Positions 40,968 to 50,429 of a DNA stretch of 59,050 bases are shown here, in pieces. The stretch spans positions 1-59,050 of the forward strand of contig CALQIT020000011.1 in the NCBI GenBank assembly GCA_943330705.2. The letters run 5' to 3'. Both the position numbers and the translations under genes were made by a program. This stretch comes from Streptomyces griseus (GTDB lineage Bacteria > Bdellovibrionota > Bdellovibrionia > Bdellovibrionales > Bdellovibrionaceae). Below the pieces are notes generated by a model that saw nothing but the letters and a program-made list of their open reading frames with translations, had not been told where the DNA came from and made no database searches. Numbering within the stretch: the first letter of the stretch is position 1; every line of letters begins with the position of its first letter.

Positions 40968-43476
40968 AAAAGATGCCAGTCTTGCCCATGAACTCCCCTA
41001 CTGGGAGTTCTATGATGAGCCCTTCAGTCACACGGTTTTGATCGATGGCTCAATCGTTAGTGGCCTTAACGTATCGCTCATTGATATTGAGTGTTTTGAT
41101 GAAAATGAGGTGAACCACTTGACACATGGTCTCAGGGCGACGCTGGATTCAGTGACAGAGGGAACCACAATACAGTTTGTATTAAGTGTCGGATCAGATT
41201 TTTCTGATGTTATCGAAAGTCATAAGAAATCTCAAAGGACTGAATTGCATCCCTTAATTAGGAATATTGCGAAACATCGAGAAGAGACGCTGACAAAAGC
41301 CATGAATGAACGTGAGCTCTACCGGCCCGGACTTTGTATCTACATTCGCACCAAAATGGTCAGTCAGAAGAAATCGGCCTTTTGGAGAAAAAAGTCAGAC
41401 TTTTCAGAAAAATCAGGCATTGCTTACCAAGAAACTATAGAAGCCTTAAGTCAGAATATTGATACATTAATGTCCGCATTGAAGTCCTTAGGCTTTTCTT
41501 GCAATGTGCTTTCCAAAGAGGAATTGATTTCCAATGTTTACCGCTTTCTGAATCCAAAAAGATCTGACTCTGAGCCTACTCCAAAAATTGCTACTCCCTC
41601 CGGACCTGAGATGGACCCCGATAAGGATTCCCAACTGCTTGAGGATGCCAATTGGTTGGCGAACCAGTCTCCACGCGAGCAGTTGGCTTTTGGGGATCTA
41701 ATTCTGAGCTATGATCAATTCACCTTGGATGGACACTACCATCGCTTAGTCACACTCAAAACTTTGCCAGAGGTCACATTCGCAGGACAGCTAGCTCGAT
41801 TTTTGCGATTACCATTTCATTACGGCCTGACACTTTCTATCGAGGTGCCACCACAAGCATCCGAAATGGACAAATTGCAGCAAAAACGAAAAATGGCCCA
41901 TTCCATGGCACTTACTCAAGGGAACAAAGCAAGTGACCTCGAAAGTGAGACCAAACTTTCTTCGACCGAAGAACTGATACGAGAGCTGCTTGCGACCGGG
42001 CAAAGAATCTATGCAGCCCAGTTCAGTATTTTGTTGAAAGCACCGGCCACACCGGAGGGAGGCAAAAAACTTAATCGTGAAGTTCGAGAAGTTTTAGCAA
42101 GGTTTCGCTCTCTTCAGGGAGCTGAGGGCCTAGAGGAAACTGTCGGAATTTGGAAAATACTAAAAGGTGATTTCCCGGCAGCGCCATTAAGTATGGAGCG
42201 TGCTAGGAAAATGAAAACTCATAATCTCGCTGACTTTTTGCCGATTTATGGGCCAAGGGTGGGTGATGCCGATCCAGCAGTTATTTTTCGTAATCGCCTC
42301 AATGGACTTGTCAGCTTCAATCCCTTTGACCCTGGACTGCCAAATTATAATGCGCTAGTCACAGGTTCAAGTGGAGCAGGAAAAAGTTTCTTAAATAACT
42401 GCATTTTATTGCAAGAGCTTGCTCGGGGTCTTCGTGTTTTTATTATCGATATTGGGGGCAGCTATCGAAAGCTCACCGAAAGCCTTGGCGGACAGTATTT
42501 GGAAATCAATTTGACGGACAACAATAAGTTAAATCCATTTCATTTGGCCAATCCTTTTGATGAGCCGACCAATCAGAAACTGAAGTCGTTGTTGGCCATC
42601 GTTGAGTGCATGGTCGCCGAAAATGAAAAGGCAAAACTAGCCAAACTTGATCGCGCCCTCTTAGAGAGAGCCGTCATTGAACTTTATCGATCACGGCGAC
42701 CCAAGGGAGAAATACCGACCTTAACTGATCTAGCTAAATACTTGTCAGCGTTTGAAGAGGATTCGATGCGGGCGATTTCTAAGATGCTTTACCTATGGAC
42801 TGGCGAGCGACCATACGGACGTTTACTTGATGGCCAGGGAGGCTTGCGCACAGATGCCAACATATGCACTTTTGACTTAAAAGGACTATCCAGCCATCCC
42901 GACCTTCAAAGTGTCATGATCCTGATTCTGACGGACTTCATTCTTTCCCAGGTTGAAGGCGACAAAACAAATCGCAAACGAATCATTTTGGATGAAGCCT
43001 GGGAATTGCTAAAGTCCGAAGCGGCCGCAGGATTCATGGAATATTGCGCAAGAACTCTAAGAAAAACGGGATCCGGAATTACCTTTATTACTCAGGGAGT
43101 GGAGGAGATCGTAGCATCACCAATTGGATCTGCCATTTTAAACAATACCGCAACTAAGTTTGTAATGCTTCAGCGTGGAGACTCAGAAATTCTGGCGCAA
43201 GCACTTAAACTAAATGAGCAAGAATTGAATCTTATCCACTCGTTACAGCAGCGGAAGGGCGAGTTTTCCGAGGGTTTCATGATCGAGGGTGACCATCGCC
43301 AAGTTATTAGAATTTATCCAAGTCCGATCGAGTATTGGCTATCCACCTCAGATGCTCAAGACAACAACTTTATTGAACAACTGCAAAAGCAGGACCTTTC
43401 GCTATCTGAAGCCATCGAAAAATCAGCCACCCTGTATCCAAACGGAGTCTCAGCTGGCCAGAGGGAGAAATCGTGA
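40951..43476 (+). CDS. virB4: VirB4/TraC-type conjugation ATPase
   Basis: An 841-aa ATPase. The start is ATG 40951, preceded by AAAGGA; the frame extends upstream only as overlap with the VirB3 gene. Walker A GSSGAGKS is at 472-479 and Walker B LDEAW near 681. The N-terminal half is the VirB4/CagE-type domain, and FITQGVEEI and LNNTATKFVMLQ fit the family's C-terminal part. VirB4 energises pilus assembly and docks the machine. It overlaps the next gene by GTGA. This is the best marker that the region is a conjugation system. Confidence 0.93.
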   Translation: MKSANKKDASLAHELPYWEFYDEPFSHTVLIDGSIVSGLNVSLIDIECFDENEVNHLTHGLRATLDSVTEGTTIQFVLSVGSDFSDVIESHKKSQRTELHPLIRNIAKHREETLTKAMNERELYRPGLCIYIRTKMVSQKKSAFWRKKSDFSEKSGIAYQETIEALSQNIDTLMSALKSLGFSCNVLSKEELISNVYRFLNPKRSDSEPTPKIATPSGPEMDPDKDSQLLEDANWLANQSPREQLAFGDLILSYDQFTLDGHYHRLVTLKTLPEVTFAGQLARFLRLPFHYGLTLSIEVPPQASEMDKLQQKRKMAHSMALTQGNKASDLESETKLSSTEELIRELLATGQRIYAAQFSILLKAPATPEGGKKLNREVREVLARFRSLQGAEGLEETVGIWKILKGDFPAAPLSMERARKMKTHNLADFLPIYGPRVGDADPAVIFRNRLNGLVSFNPFDPGLPNYNALVTGSSGAGKSFLNNCILLQELARGLRVFIIDIGGSYRKLTESLGGQYLEINLTDNNKLNPFHLANPFDEPTNQKLKSLLAIVECMVAENEKAKLAKLDRALLERAVIELYRSRRPKGEIPTLTDLAKYLSAFEEDSMRAISKMLYLWTGERPYGRLLDGQGGLRTDANICTFDLKGLSSHPDLQSVMILILTDFILSQVEGDKTNRKRIILDEAWELLKSEAAAGFMEYCARTLRKTGSGITFITQGVEEIVASPIGSAILNNTATKFVMLQRGDSEILAQALKLNEQELNLIHSLQQRKGEFSEGFMIEGDHRQVIRIYPSPIEYWLSTSDAQDNNFIEQLQKQDLSLSEAIEKSATLYPNGVSAGQREKS

Positions 43477-44180
43477 AAAAACTTAAAAAGTTTTTGGTCA
43501 CAGGAATTTTGAGCCTTACGCTCATGACTCCCCTGCCCAGCCGCGCCGATATATTCGGTGGAGATGTGGCGGTGCTTATTCAGATATTAGCAAACGCCCT
43601 CCAGCAGCTTGCACAGCTTCAACAAATATTGGGCACTGGTGCAGATACATTAGGTCTTCTTCGCGACATCAATCGAGGAATCAGAGACGGACTTACAGTC
43701 ATTCAGATGCTAAATCCAAAATTCAATCCAGGCCTATATGGGGATCTAGCAACTGCTGATCGTGTATTGTCCACAATTCAGGATCTGTACGGAAGAATTC
43801 CCCAGACTGCAGAGTCAAGACTTCAAACGGCTCAAGACCAATCGGCGTCAGAAAGTATTGCCATGAATGGCACTTTGTTTCAGTTCGCTGATCGCGCCGA
43901 CGAAGAAAGTAATAGAATTATCGAGCATTCTCAATCGGTAAACCCACAAGGGGCGGCGAAACTGACGGCACAATCAATTGCAGTTTTAATCGGTGTGACG
44001 ACCCAAGTTCTAAGAACCAATTCAATGATGCTAAAAATGATGGGCGAAAATATGGCTTTGTCTAACCGAAAGGAAAAAGTCCAGGCTGCCCAATTTCGTA
44101 GTCAGTACGATGGTCTTTCCAGTGCGTTTGGTGGTCTTCCCAAGGAAACCAAACTTGCTCCTTTAGACGGAGGAAACTAG
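43473..44180 (+). CDS. VirB5/TrbJ-like exported protein
   Basis: A 235-aa protein with a signal peptide ending SRADI, starting with GTG on the overlap with virB4. The mature part is helical with coiled-coil character (LIQILANALQQLAQLQQILG) and contains a central alanine- and serine-rich segment. This matches TrbJ/VirB5-type minor pilus components, which lie between VirB4 and VirB6. The adjacent gene starts 3 bases after its stop. The assignment leans on gene order. Confidence 0.7.
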   Translation: MKKLKKFLVTGILSLTLMTPLPSRADIFGGDVAVLIQILANALQQLAQLQQILGTGADTLGLLRDINRGIRDGLTVIQMLNPKFNPGLYGDLATADRVLSTIQDLYGRIPQTAESRLQTAQDQSASESIAMNGTLFQFADRADEESNRIIEHSQSVNPQGAAKLTAQSIAVLIGVTTQVLRTNSMMLKMMGENMALSNRKEKVQAAQFRSQYDGLSSAFGGLPKETKLAPLDGGN

Positions 44181-44182
44181 CG

Positions 44183-45073
44183 ATGCCACAGCTTGACCTA
44201 CTAGGTTCCCTCACACGCGACTTACATCAAGAATTTGTGAGACTGTATTACTTAATGCTGCCCGTATTTTTCGCAATCGCGGTCGCAAGCGCATGGTTTC
44301 GTGCCCCTGGGGCTGGGGTAGACTTTGTCGATACCTTAAGGCGCGCTGTTGTCGCCACTTTACTGCTTGTTGCGTTTCCAGACATCAGTCGCGCAATTAT
44401 CTTGGTTGCAGACGGATTAGCCGAAAGAATCGACCAGATGAACAATATCGACGCAATCATTCGGATGGCTCAAGAAAAATCTCAAGGGTACTCGCTTTCA
44501 GTAAAAAGCATACTGCTGCAATTTGACGATCTTATTATTGCCGGGTTGTCCTTTATTAGCTACCTGGTACTTTATGTGGCAAGGTATCTGACCCTTGCCA
44601 TGTACCACTTCTTTTGGCTGTTCTACATGATTACTGCGCCACTGTTGCTGTTGTTCAATATGTTTCCGAGCACCAGTCAAATTACCAAGAATCTATTTAA
44701 AGGCATGATTGAAGTGGCATCATGGAAAATAGTCTGGGCAATTCTAGGTGCAATGCTAGCTTCTTTGAGTTTTGGGGAAATGTATCGAAGCCAAGGAAGT
44801 TACGTTGAACTGATGGTGATGAATATAGTTATAGCGATTGCGATGTTAGCCACGCCCATGTTGGTACGATCGTTAGTGAACGGTGGACTTGAGTCAATGT
44901 CATCAACAATTGGTCCTGCGACAGTCGCTGCTATGGTGGCTGCGCCAGCCAGAGCTGCAACAATGTACAGCGCAGGAAGAACCGGAATTTCAAATGGTGT
45001 GAACTATGTAAGTTCTCGATTCCAAAACCGAAGTGCTGACAAACAAAAAAACCAATCAACGTCCCGTAAATAA
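44183..45073 (+). CDS. virB6: VirB6/TrbL-like multi-span membrane protein
   Basis: A 296-aa polytopic protein with about six hydrophobic helices. Segments include YYLMLPVFFAIAVASAW, AVVATLLLVAFPDISRAIIL, FISYLVLYVARYLTLAMYHFF and MITAPLLLLFNMF. The C-terminus is polar, with many Ala, Ser and Lys. This is the VirB6/TrbL layout, the inner-membrane channel of the T4SS. It lies after the VirB5-like gene, as in VirB operons. The next gene begins 11 bases later. Confidence 0.8.
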   Translation: MPQLDLLGSLTRDLHQEFVRLYYLMLPVFFAIAVASAWFRAPGAGVDFVDTLRRAVVATLLLVAFPDISRAIILVADGLAERIDQMNNIDAIIRMAQEKSQGYSLSVKSILLQFDDLIIAGLSFISYLVLYVARYLTLAMYHFFWLFYMITAPLLLLFNMFPSTSQITKNLFKGMIEVASWKIVWAILGAMLASLSFGEMYRSQGSYVELMVMNIVIAIAMLATPMLVRSLVNGGLESMSSTIGPATVAAMVAAPARAATMYSAGRTGISNGVNYVSSRFQNRSADKQKNQSTSRK

Positions 45074-45083
45074 AAGGAGTTCT

Positions 45084-45671
45084 ATGCAAACAAAATTTCA
45101 AATTAAATCCTTGAAACTTCCACAGCTTCTCGGAGATCTTACCCACTCGAATCAATTTTTAAAAATGTTTTCAATTTCAATGGTTGGAATCACTGGGATG
45201 GCTTTGTTATTAATTTTTGTGCTGTCCACACGTGCACCCAGTGTTCTTACCCTAAGCCCCAGTGCACAGCCCCTAAACGAAGTTCCCCTTCCTAACCCAG
45301 AACAGGAAGTTCAGGTGGCGATGAAGCACTACCTAGAACTCCGATATCAGTGGACACCAGAAAATGTGAAAAGAAAACTTAGTGACGCACAATCGATGAT
45401 TCAGTCTGGTGCAATGAAAGCTTATTTGGGGGCGGTGACGAATGTGGTTAAATTCTCAACTGAAAAACAGGTTTCCCAAAGGGTCTATGCTACAAATTTT
45501 GTGGTGGATCTTGATCGAAAGTCAGTTCAGATTTTGGGGGACCGAATCACTTCAGTTCAGAATCTGAAAGCGGCCGGGGATTTGAAGTTGGAGCTGAATT
45601 TTGAGTTTGGCTCAAGAACCAAAGAAAATCCTTGGGGTATATATGTTACGAAAGAAAAAGAGCTTCAGTAA
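45084..45671 (+). CDS. VirB8/TraE-like assembly protein
   Basis: A 195-aa bitopic protein. AAAGGAG 4 bases before the ATG at 45084 decides the start; the frame is open further upstream. One TM (about 32-53, SISMVGITGMALLLIFVLS) is followed by a periplasmic domain with a helical part and strands (YATNFVVDLDRKSVQILGDR). This fits TraE/VirB8 in size and shape. Such proteins nucleate the T4SS core at the inner membrane. The gap to the VirB9-like gene is 64 bases. Confidence 0.7.
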   Translation: MQTKFQIKSLKLPQLLGDLTHSNQFLKMFSISMVGITGMALLLIFVLSTRAPSVLTLSPSAQPLNEVPLPNPEQEVQVAMKHYLELRYQWTPENVKRKLSDAQSMIQSGAMKAYLGAVTNVVKFSTEKQVSQRVYATNFVVDLDRKSVQILGDRITSVQNLKAAGDLKLELNFEFGSRTKENPWGIYVTKEKELQ

Positions 45672-45735
45672 AGATTTGCCTCCACCACGCTAAGGAAATT
45701 TCTCTCGAGAAAATTGACTATTTAAAGGAGTTTGC

Positions 45736-46449
45736 ATGAATCCATTTTTCTGGATCATACTCCTTGCCCCTGCTATTTCTTTCGCCACCGAACGGGTTCG
45801 CCACGTCGAGTGCAAACCTGATCAAATCGTTACTGTTCGGACAGCACTTGGTATCGCCACGATTCTCCAAGTGCCGGATAGGCCAAACAGCGTCGTTGTC
45901 GGCGATCAAGAAAAATTTAAGGTGGAGTATCTGGATCAGGCGATCACGATCAAACCACTTCATGCAGGAGCAAAGAGCAATCTTTATGTGTATACAGACT
46001 ACCAGAGGTACAATGTTCAACTTGTAACAGGCGCTGAGCCCAATTCAGACTATGTAGTTTATCTTGAAAACCTAAAAAGAAAAGACAGTATCAAAACGAT
46101 TTCGCTGCATTGGATCCCATTTGTCCGATCAATGAACAACGGTGAAATTGTCCTTGAGACCAAGCGCCTTGGCCGTGCCGGCAACGGAATACTTTTGATT
46201 GAGTTTCAGATAAGAACAGCCAGGAAAATAATTGTACGCCCGGAATGGATTTGGCTAACTCAAGGCAATCAGACTAGGCCGATTCAGAATCTTTTTATTT
46301 CTGCACTTGATTTAAACTCCGGGGAGGAGACCCAAAGCACAATTCAGGTTCTATGGCGGGACATTGATCCTACAATACCTTTACGAATCGAGCTGAGGAG
46401 AAAAATGACAACGTCATTAGCCCTTCCGAAGGTGAACCTGTGGAAATAG
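45736..46449 (+). CDS. VirB9/TrbG/TraK-like outer core protein
   Basis: A 237-aa exported protein with a signal peptide ending ISFA. The mature part is beta-rich, with HVECKPDQIVTVRTALGIATILQVPDRPNSVVVGD, which has the N-terminal pattern of VirB9/TraK proteins. The middle (KSNLYVYTDYQRYNVQLVTG) is also typical. It forms part of the outer-membrane core with the VirB10-like protein. AAAGGAG precedes the ATG. It overlaps the next gene, which starts with GTG at 46440. Confidence 0.75.
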   Translation: MNPFFWIILLAPAISFATERVRHVECKPDQIVTVRTALGIATILQVPDRPNSVVVGDQEKFKVEYLDQAITIKPLHAGAKSNLYVYTDYQRYNVQLVTGAEPNSDYVVYLENLKRKDSIKTISLHWIPFVRSMNNGEIVLETKRLGRAGNGILLIEFQIRTARKIIVRPEWIWLTQGNQTRPIQNLFISALDLNSGEETQSTIQVLWRDIDPTIPLRIELRRKMTTSLALPKVNLWK

Positions 46450-47426
46450 CAAAAATACAAGAACGTCTTTCAAGCTTAGTATTGAAAGACGCTCTCCCCT
46501 TCACAAAAAAACGCGATGTAAATTGGAAGATAGTTGGAAATGTCTCAATAATTGGCATCATCGGCGCGGTCATCGCTATCCTGATACTGCCGCCACCAAA
46601 GTCTTCGCAAAAAATATTTTATGAGAAATCTGACGGGAGGACATCGAGTCAGGATGCCACAAGTTCGGACAAAAAAACACCACACGAAAATAATCCCACC
46701 GAAGATGCGCTTGCCCAACTTCAAAATGCAAAAGGTCAGGCCGGCTCTGTACCCACTTCGCTTGACCATCTCTACGGATCAAGCGGTGCTGCCAGCAGCA
46801 GTTCGTCCAATCGAAACAGTCCGATGGTTCTATCTCGAGGCGGCCTAGACTCTAAAACTCAACTGCCCCCTGGGACTAGGTTTGCGATTTTGCTTGAGCA
46901 GTCCATGACGTTGGATTCACATTCGATGCCAATTATTGCAACGGTCAATAAAGAGGTTGTTCAAGAAGATGGTATTGCAATCCCCAAGGGGTCTAAAATT
47001 TATGGCGACGCAAGCTTCGATGACGCTTCTGAACGAGTGCAGGTGAACTGGAAGTCAGTTCAGTTCCCAAATGGCATAATGAAAGCAATCTCAGGAATTG
47101 GCGTCGGATCAGATGGCCAGGTAGGAATTGAAGGCGAGGTTCACTCGGATGGAGTTAAGAACACCGTCGGTCAAACCTTGACAAGATTTATTGGCGCCTA
47201 CGCTGAAGGGTCGATGCAACGAGGAGCTTTGGGCAGCAACCCTGGTGGAGAAGACAATGGACTAAAAAATGCCGTTGCGGAAACAGCTAAAGACCGAGCC
47301 AATAGCTGGGCTGAGAATATGAAAAAAGAAAGAAAATGGGTTCAGCTAAAAGCTGGCTCGCAATGCTTCGCAGTCGTTACCCAAGCTTTTCAATTTCGCG
47401 ATCCGGGCGCGACCTATGGGAGATAA
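46440..47426 (+). CDS. virB10: VirB10/TrbI-like core protein
   Basis: A 328-aa bitopic protein starting GTG at 46440. One TM (about residues 30-47, VSIIGIIGAVIAILIL) follows a short cytosolic part. A low-complexity, proline/serine-rich linker (about 55-130) precedes the conserved domain: LPPGTRFAILLEQSMTLDSHSMPIIA, IPKGSKIYG and VQVNWKSVQFPNG. This is the C-terminal VirB10 beta-barrel domain. It spans both membranes and senses ATP use at the inner membrane. It overlaps the coupling-protein gene by 11 bases. Confidence 0.85.
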   Translation: MEIAKIQERLSSLVLKDALPFTKKRDVNWKIVGNVSIIGIIGAVIAILILPPPKSSQKIFYEKSDGRTSSQDATSSDKKTPHENNPTEDALAQLQNAKGQAGSVPTSLDHLYGSSGAASSSSSNRNSPMVLSRGGLDSKTQLPPGTRFAILLEQSMTLDSHSMPIIATVNKEVVQEDGIAIPKGSKIYGDASFDDASERVQVNWKSVQFPNGIMKAISGIGVGSDGQVGIEGEVHSDGVKNTVGQTLTRFIGAYAEGSMQRGALGSNPGGEDNGLKNAVAETAKDRANSWAENMKKERKWVQLKAGSQCFAVVTQAFQFRDPGATYGR

Positions 47427-49014
47427 TGACCCTCAATCTGGAAATGATCACGCCCTGTTTATGGGAACAGGACTGCTTTTTCTATTTATGCTGCTCGGTC
47501 AGCTTAAAAAATGGCTCGAGGCTAGCCAAAATCATCAGATGCTGGTTGCAGGGACAATTGGGATCAGCGCTGCTGCAGTCTGCTACTGGGCAGTTCGAAG
47601 ACGAGAGATCAAGAAAATTGAAAATGAACGAGAGGCAAAAATTCTTGGTCCCGACGAAGATTCAGTATTTTGCGGCATCACCGATGAAGGCGCTCCAGTC
47701 TTTATTAAGACGCAGCAAAGGACAATGCATACCCAAATCATTGGCACGACCAACGCAGGCAAAACTGAAAGCGTCATCCTACCCTGGGCCATTCAAGATA
47801 TTGAGCAAGGTAGAGGACTTGTTCTTATTGACGGTAAAGCGGACAAGTCTTTACTTGATAAACTTTGGGCCTATGTTGTTAAGCATGGTAGGCAAAATGA
47901 TTTTAGACTCTTCTCTCTCAGTAATATTGACGAATCCTGCCAGTTTAACCCCTTAGTTGGAGGTACACCGGAGGAAATTGCCGAAAGAATCTTTAACTCT
48001 TTCGAATTTGAAAACCCCTACTACCGAAGTGTCCAGTTTGAAGTTTTCTCTCAAGTGATGCGCATCTTTGAAAAAGCAAACAAGGTACCGACTTTTCTGA
48101 GATTGCATCAGGCCATTGCCAATCCCGCAATTCTTAAGTTCATGGTTCGTAAATGGGACAATAGTGATTCACTGAAGCAATGGGTCGACTATTTCAAAGA
48201 CTTACCGCCGCAGGAAAGAGCACAAAGAACAAGCGGACTATTGGCAGCCATAAGTCACTTTGCATTTGGTAAAGTATCTTGCCTTTTCAATACTGAAGTT
48301 CCAAAAATCAGTCTAGAAACGGCATTAAATGAAAATCTAATTGTCTATTTTCAGCTTCCCGTCCTTCTTTCCCCATTCCTTGGGCAAGCAAGCGGGAAGA
48401 TGATTCTTCAGTGCCTGCAGGCTGCCGTTGCCAATCGCCATAGATCCTTGAATCGTCATCCAAAATTTTTCTCGGTGTTTTTGGATGACTTCACTGAATA
48501 TCTGTATCCTGGCTTTGTTTCGATACTAAATAAATCCAGAAGTGCCAATGTAGGAATTGTTTTTGCACACCAAGCTTTAGGAGATATCAAAACTTTGGGT
48601 GATGCAATTGCCAACTCGATTTTAACCAATGCGAATCTTAAGGTCTTTATGCGAGGAAATGATCCAGATTCAACCGAATACTTTTCAAAGGTGATCGGCA
48701 CTAAAAAAACCGTCAAATACACGGAACGGACAAAAAGCCGATTTTTTGCCAAAGAGACCACTGGCGATGCCTCAGCTCGAGAAGTTGAAGAGTTCATTAC
48801 TCATCCAAATATATTTAAAAAGGAGCTAGGTGTCGGTGAGGCCATGATGGTGATTCCACACTTTGCAGGAAGCAAAACAGTCCATATCAAATTTCAAAAA
48901 CTTGTTGATATCCTTGCCCCTCCCCTTGTGTCGGTAAAAAAGGAAATTGCGAGACCTCTTGAGCTACCGAATGAACACACGAATTCAAACTCAGTTAGAG
49001 AGGAATCATTATGA
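47416..49014 (+). CDS. virD4: VirD4/TraD-type coupling ATPase
   Basis: A 532-aa membrane ATPase that delivers transferred DNA to the secretion channel. Two TM helices lie at about residues 16-35 and 44-60. Walker A GTTNAGKT is at 110-117 and Walker B LDDF at about 356-359. SRSANVGIVFAHQAL is a typical motif after Walker B. The C-terminus is short and lacks an obvious relaxosome-binding extension. It overlaps the VirB10-like gene and shares ATGA with the lipoprotein gene. This supports true DNA conjugation rather than protein secretion alone. Confidence 0.9.
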   Translation: MGDNDPQSGNDHALFMGTGLLFLFMLLGQLKKWLEASQNHQMLVAGTIGISAAAVCYWAVRRREIKKIENEREAKILGPDEDSVFCGITDEGAPVFIKTQQRTMHTQIIGTTNAGKTESVILPWAIQDIEQGRGLVLIDGKADKSLLDKLWAYVVKHGRQNDFRLFSLSNIDESCQFNPLVGGTPEEIAERIFNSFEFENPYYRSVQFEVFSQVMRIFEKANKVPTFLRLHQAIANPAILKFMVRKWDNSDSLKQWVDYFKDLPPQERAQRTSGLLAAISHFAFGKVSCLFNTEVPKISLETALNENLIVYFQLPVLLSPFLGQASGKMILQCLQAAVANRHRSLNRHPKFFSVFLDDFTEYLYPGFVSILNKSRSANVGIVFAHQALGDIKTLGDAIANSILTNANLKVFMRGNDPDSTEYFSKVIGTKKTVKYTERTKSRFFAKETTGDASAREVEEFITHPNIFKKELGVGEAMMVIPHFAGSKTVHIKFQKLVDILAPPLVSVKKEIARPLELPNEHTNSNSVREESL

Positions 49015-49472
49015 CAATTAAAAAGACGGAAGATCTCACCTATATTCTGATCATTCAGCTTCTTGCGCTTTCGCTTGTAACTTTAATGGTCGGCTGTGCA
49101 ACACAAAATAAAAGTGCAGGTCTTGGCGGCCTGATTGGCGCCGGAGCTGGCGCAATTGCAGGAGGTCTGGCAGATCCGGGTAAAGATGGACAATATCGAA
49201 CCAGAAATGTGATCACAGGTGCGGCCATTGGTGGAATGGCGGGACTGATTACTGGATCAAGCATCCACAACGAAATGGAAGACCAAAAAAAGGATGCTTA
49301 CTTGAAAGGCCGAGCATCGTCTCCCTCGCCCAAGACGGGAGCGATGCCTGCCCTGAAGAGTGCAAAAGTCGAATCTCGATGGGTTGAGGGCCATAGCACC
49401 GGCAACCGTTACATCGAAGGGCACTTTGAATACATCATTACCGATCCAGCAAGATGGGATGAAGGCCAGTGA
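49011..49472 (+). CDS. Glycine-zipper lipoprotein
   Basis: A 153-aa lipoprotein. A hydrophobic start with a lipobox LMVGC places Cys29 as the lipidated residue. Two glycine-zipper segments follow (GLGGLIGAGAGAIAGGL and GAAIGGMAGLITG). Such motifs form small membrane-inserted helices. It is cotranscribed with virD4 by ATGA overlap. In size and place it could serve as the VirB7-like lipoprotein of the core, although it does not look like classical VirB7. The C-terminal part is soluble with RYIEGHFEYII. Confidence 0.7.
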   Translation: MTIKKTEDLTYILIIQLLALSLVTLMVGCATQNKSAGLGGLIGAGAGAIAGGLADPGKDGQYRTRNVITGAAIGGMAGLITGSSIHNEMEDQKKDAYLKGRASSPSPKTGAMPALKSAKVESRWVEGHSTGNRYIEGHFEYIITDPARWDEGQ

Positions 49473-50209
49473 GACCATATGAACCTATCCGTGAAATTAA
49501 ATTTGCAGCAAGATCTGGATTTTTAACCCGGAAGCTTTGTGATAAATATTTTTCTTATGGAACTACTGATTGGAAAAATAAGCTTTGGGCAAGACTTCTA
49601 ACCAGAGAGTATTTCAAAAACCACTATTCAAGGCTGGCACCTCATGTACTCGTGCTCAATCGAAAAAATGATTTCGTAAGGAAATTAGTTGGTGAATACA
49701 TCTCATCACCGCCGTTTATCTCTCAACTGGACCACGATGAAATCGTTGCTGAAATTGTCCTGTGGTTATTTGAGAACGGCATTATCTCAGACTACAAATT
49801 TGAGATCGAGCTTAAGAAGGACTACCTTTCCCCAGATAGACACTACGGATCAGAGACTAAGTCTAAATTTCCAGATGCCATTATTCGGCTGCGCGATAAA
49901 AAGGAAACTAAAATTGCAATGGAGTTGGAACTAACTAAAAAAGACCCAAAACGATATCGAAATATCATGGAGGCATATTCATCAATGAAAGGCGTTGATA
50001 AAGTTGTCTTTATTGGCCGAAATGACAGCCTCTGCCTGACCATACGGAAAGCTATGAGAGAAAGCTATTATCCGGATTGGGAGAAGCCCGTGGGATTCGG
50101 GAGTCTCAATGATTGGCTTGAAAATCCAAGCCAAGCTCCGATTGCCTTCTCTGAGGAAACCTTGTCATTGATTTCAATGGCTAAAAGCGAAAATCGAACA
50201 TCGTCGTAA
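49469..50209 (+). CDS. Possible relaxase-like or nuclease-fold protein of the transfer operon
   Basis: A 246-aa cytosolic protein that starts GTG, overlapping the previous stop. A winged-helix-like N-terminal half (about 1-110) precedes a segment KFPDAIIRLRDKKETKIAMELELTKK (about 132-157). PD followed by an acidic pair and lysines (ELELTKK) is the look of a PD-(D/E)XK fold and of replication-relaxation family proteins. No HUH relaxase is in the window, so this is the only candidate for relaxosome function. It sits directly before the nested inverted repeat. The match is by eye only. Confidence 0.5.
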   Translation: MRPYEPIREIKFAARSGFLTRKLCDKYFSYGTTDWKNKLWARLLTREYFKNHYSRLAPHVLVLNRKNDFVRKLVGEYISSPPFISQLDHDEIVAEIVLWLFENGIISDYKFEIELKKDYLSPDRHYGSETKSKFPDAIIRLRDKKETKIAMELELTKKDPKRYRNIMEAYSSMKGVDKVVFIGRNDSLCLTIRKAMRESYYPDWEKPVGFGSLNDWLENPSQAPIAFSEETLSLISMAKSENRTSS

Positions 50210-50283
50210 CATCAAATTATCTGAAGACGATGTTTTGCTTTTTTCAAAAAATATCGAATTGAAAACTTGAGTTCAAAATCAAA

Positions 50284-50406
50284 CACTTACCCGCCGCCTC
50301 CTCCCTTTATCTTGTCCCTGATCGGCTTAAGACCCCTCTCCCCCAACGATGTTGAGTGAAAGGGGTCTTAAGCCTGGTACAAGAGTGAGGAGGCGGCGGG
50401 TAAGTG
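50284..50406. repeat. Nested perfect inverted repeat, candidate oriT
   Basis: Outer arms at 50284-50303 and 50387-50406 are 20-bp perfect inverse copies, rich in CCGCC/GGCGG. Inner arms GGCTTAAGACCCCT (50324-50337) and AGGGGTCTTAAGCC (50361-50374) are 14-bp perfect inverse copies. A short CTTGT/ACAAG pair lies between them. The whole is 123 bp. It lies between the transfer operon and a small probable DNA-binding gene, as oriT regions often do. A terminator or attenuator is possible but no T-run follows. Confidence 0.6.
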
Positions 50407-50429
50407 AATATATTAAGGATGAGTAGAAT

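Noticed and set aside
45660..45735. Small hairpin (TTTCTC/GAGAAA) in the gap before the VirB9-like gene
   Set aside because: Short, and no run of T follows; it could be chance in A/T-rich DNA.
50284..50406. The nested palindrome as a retron or CRISPR-like structure
   Set aside because: No reverse transcriptase, Cas gene or repeat-spacer series is nearby.
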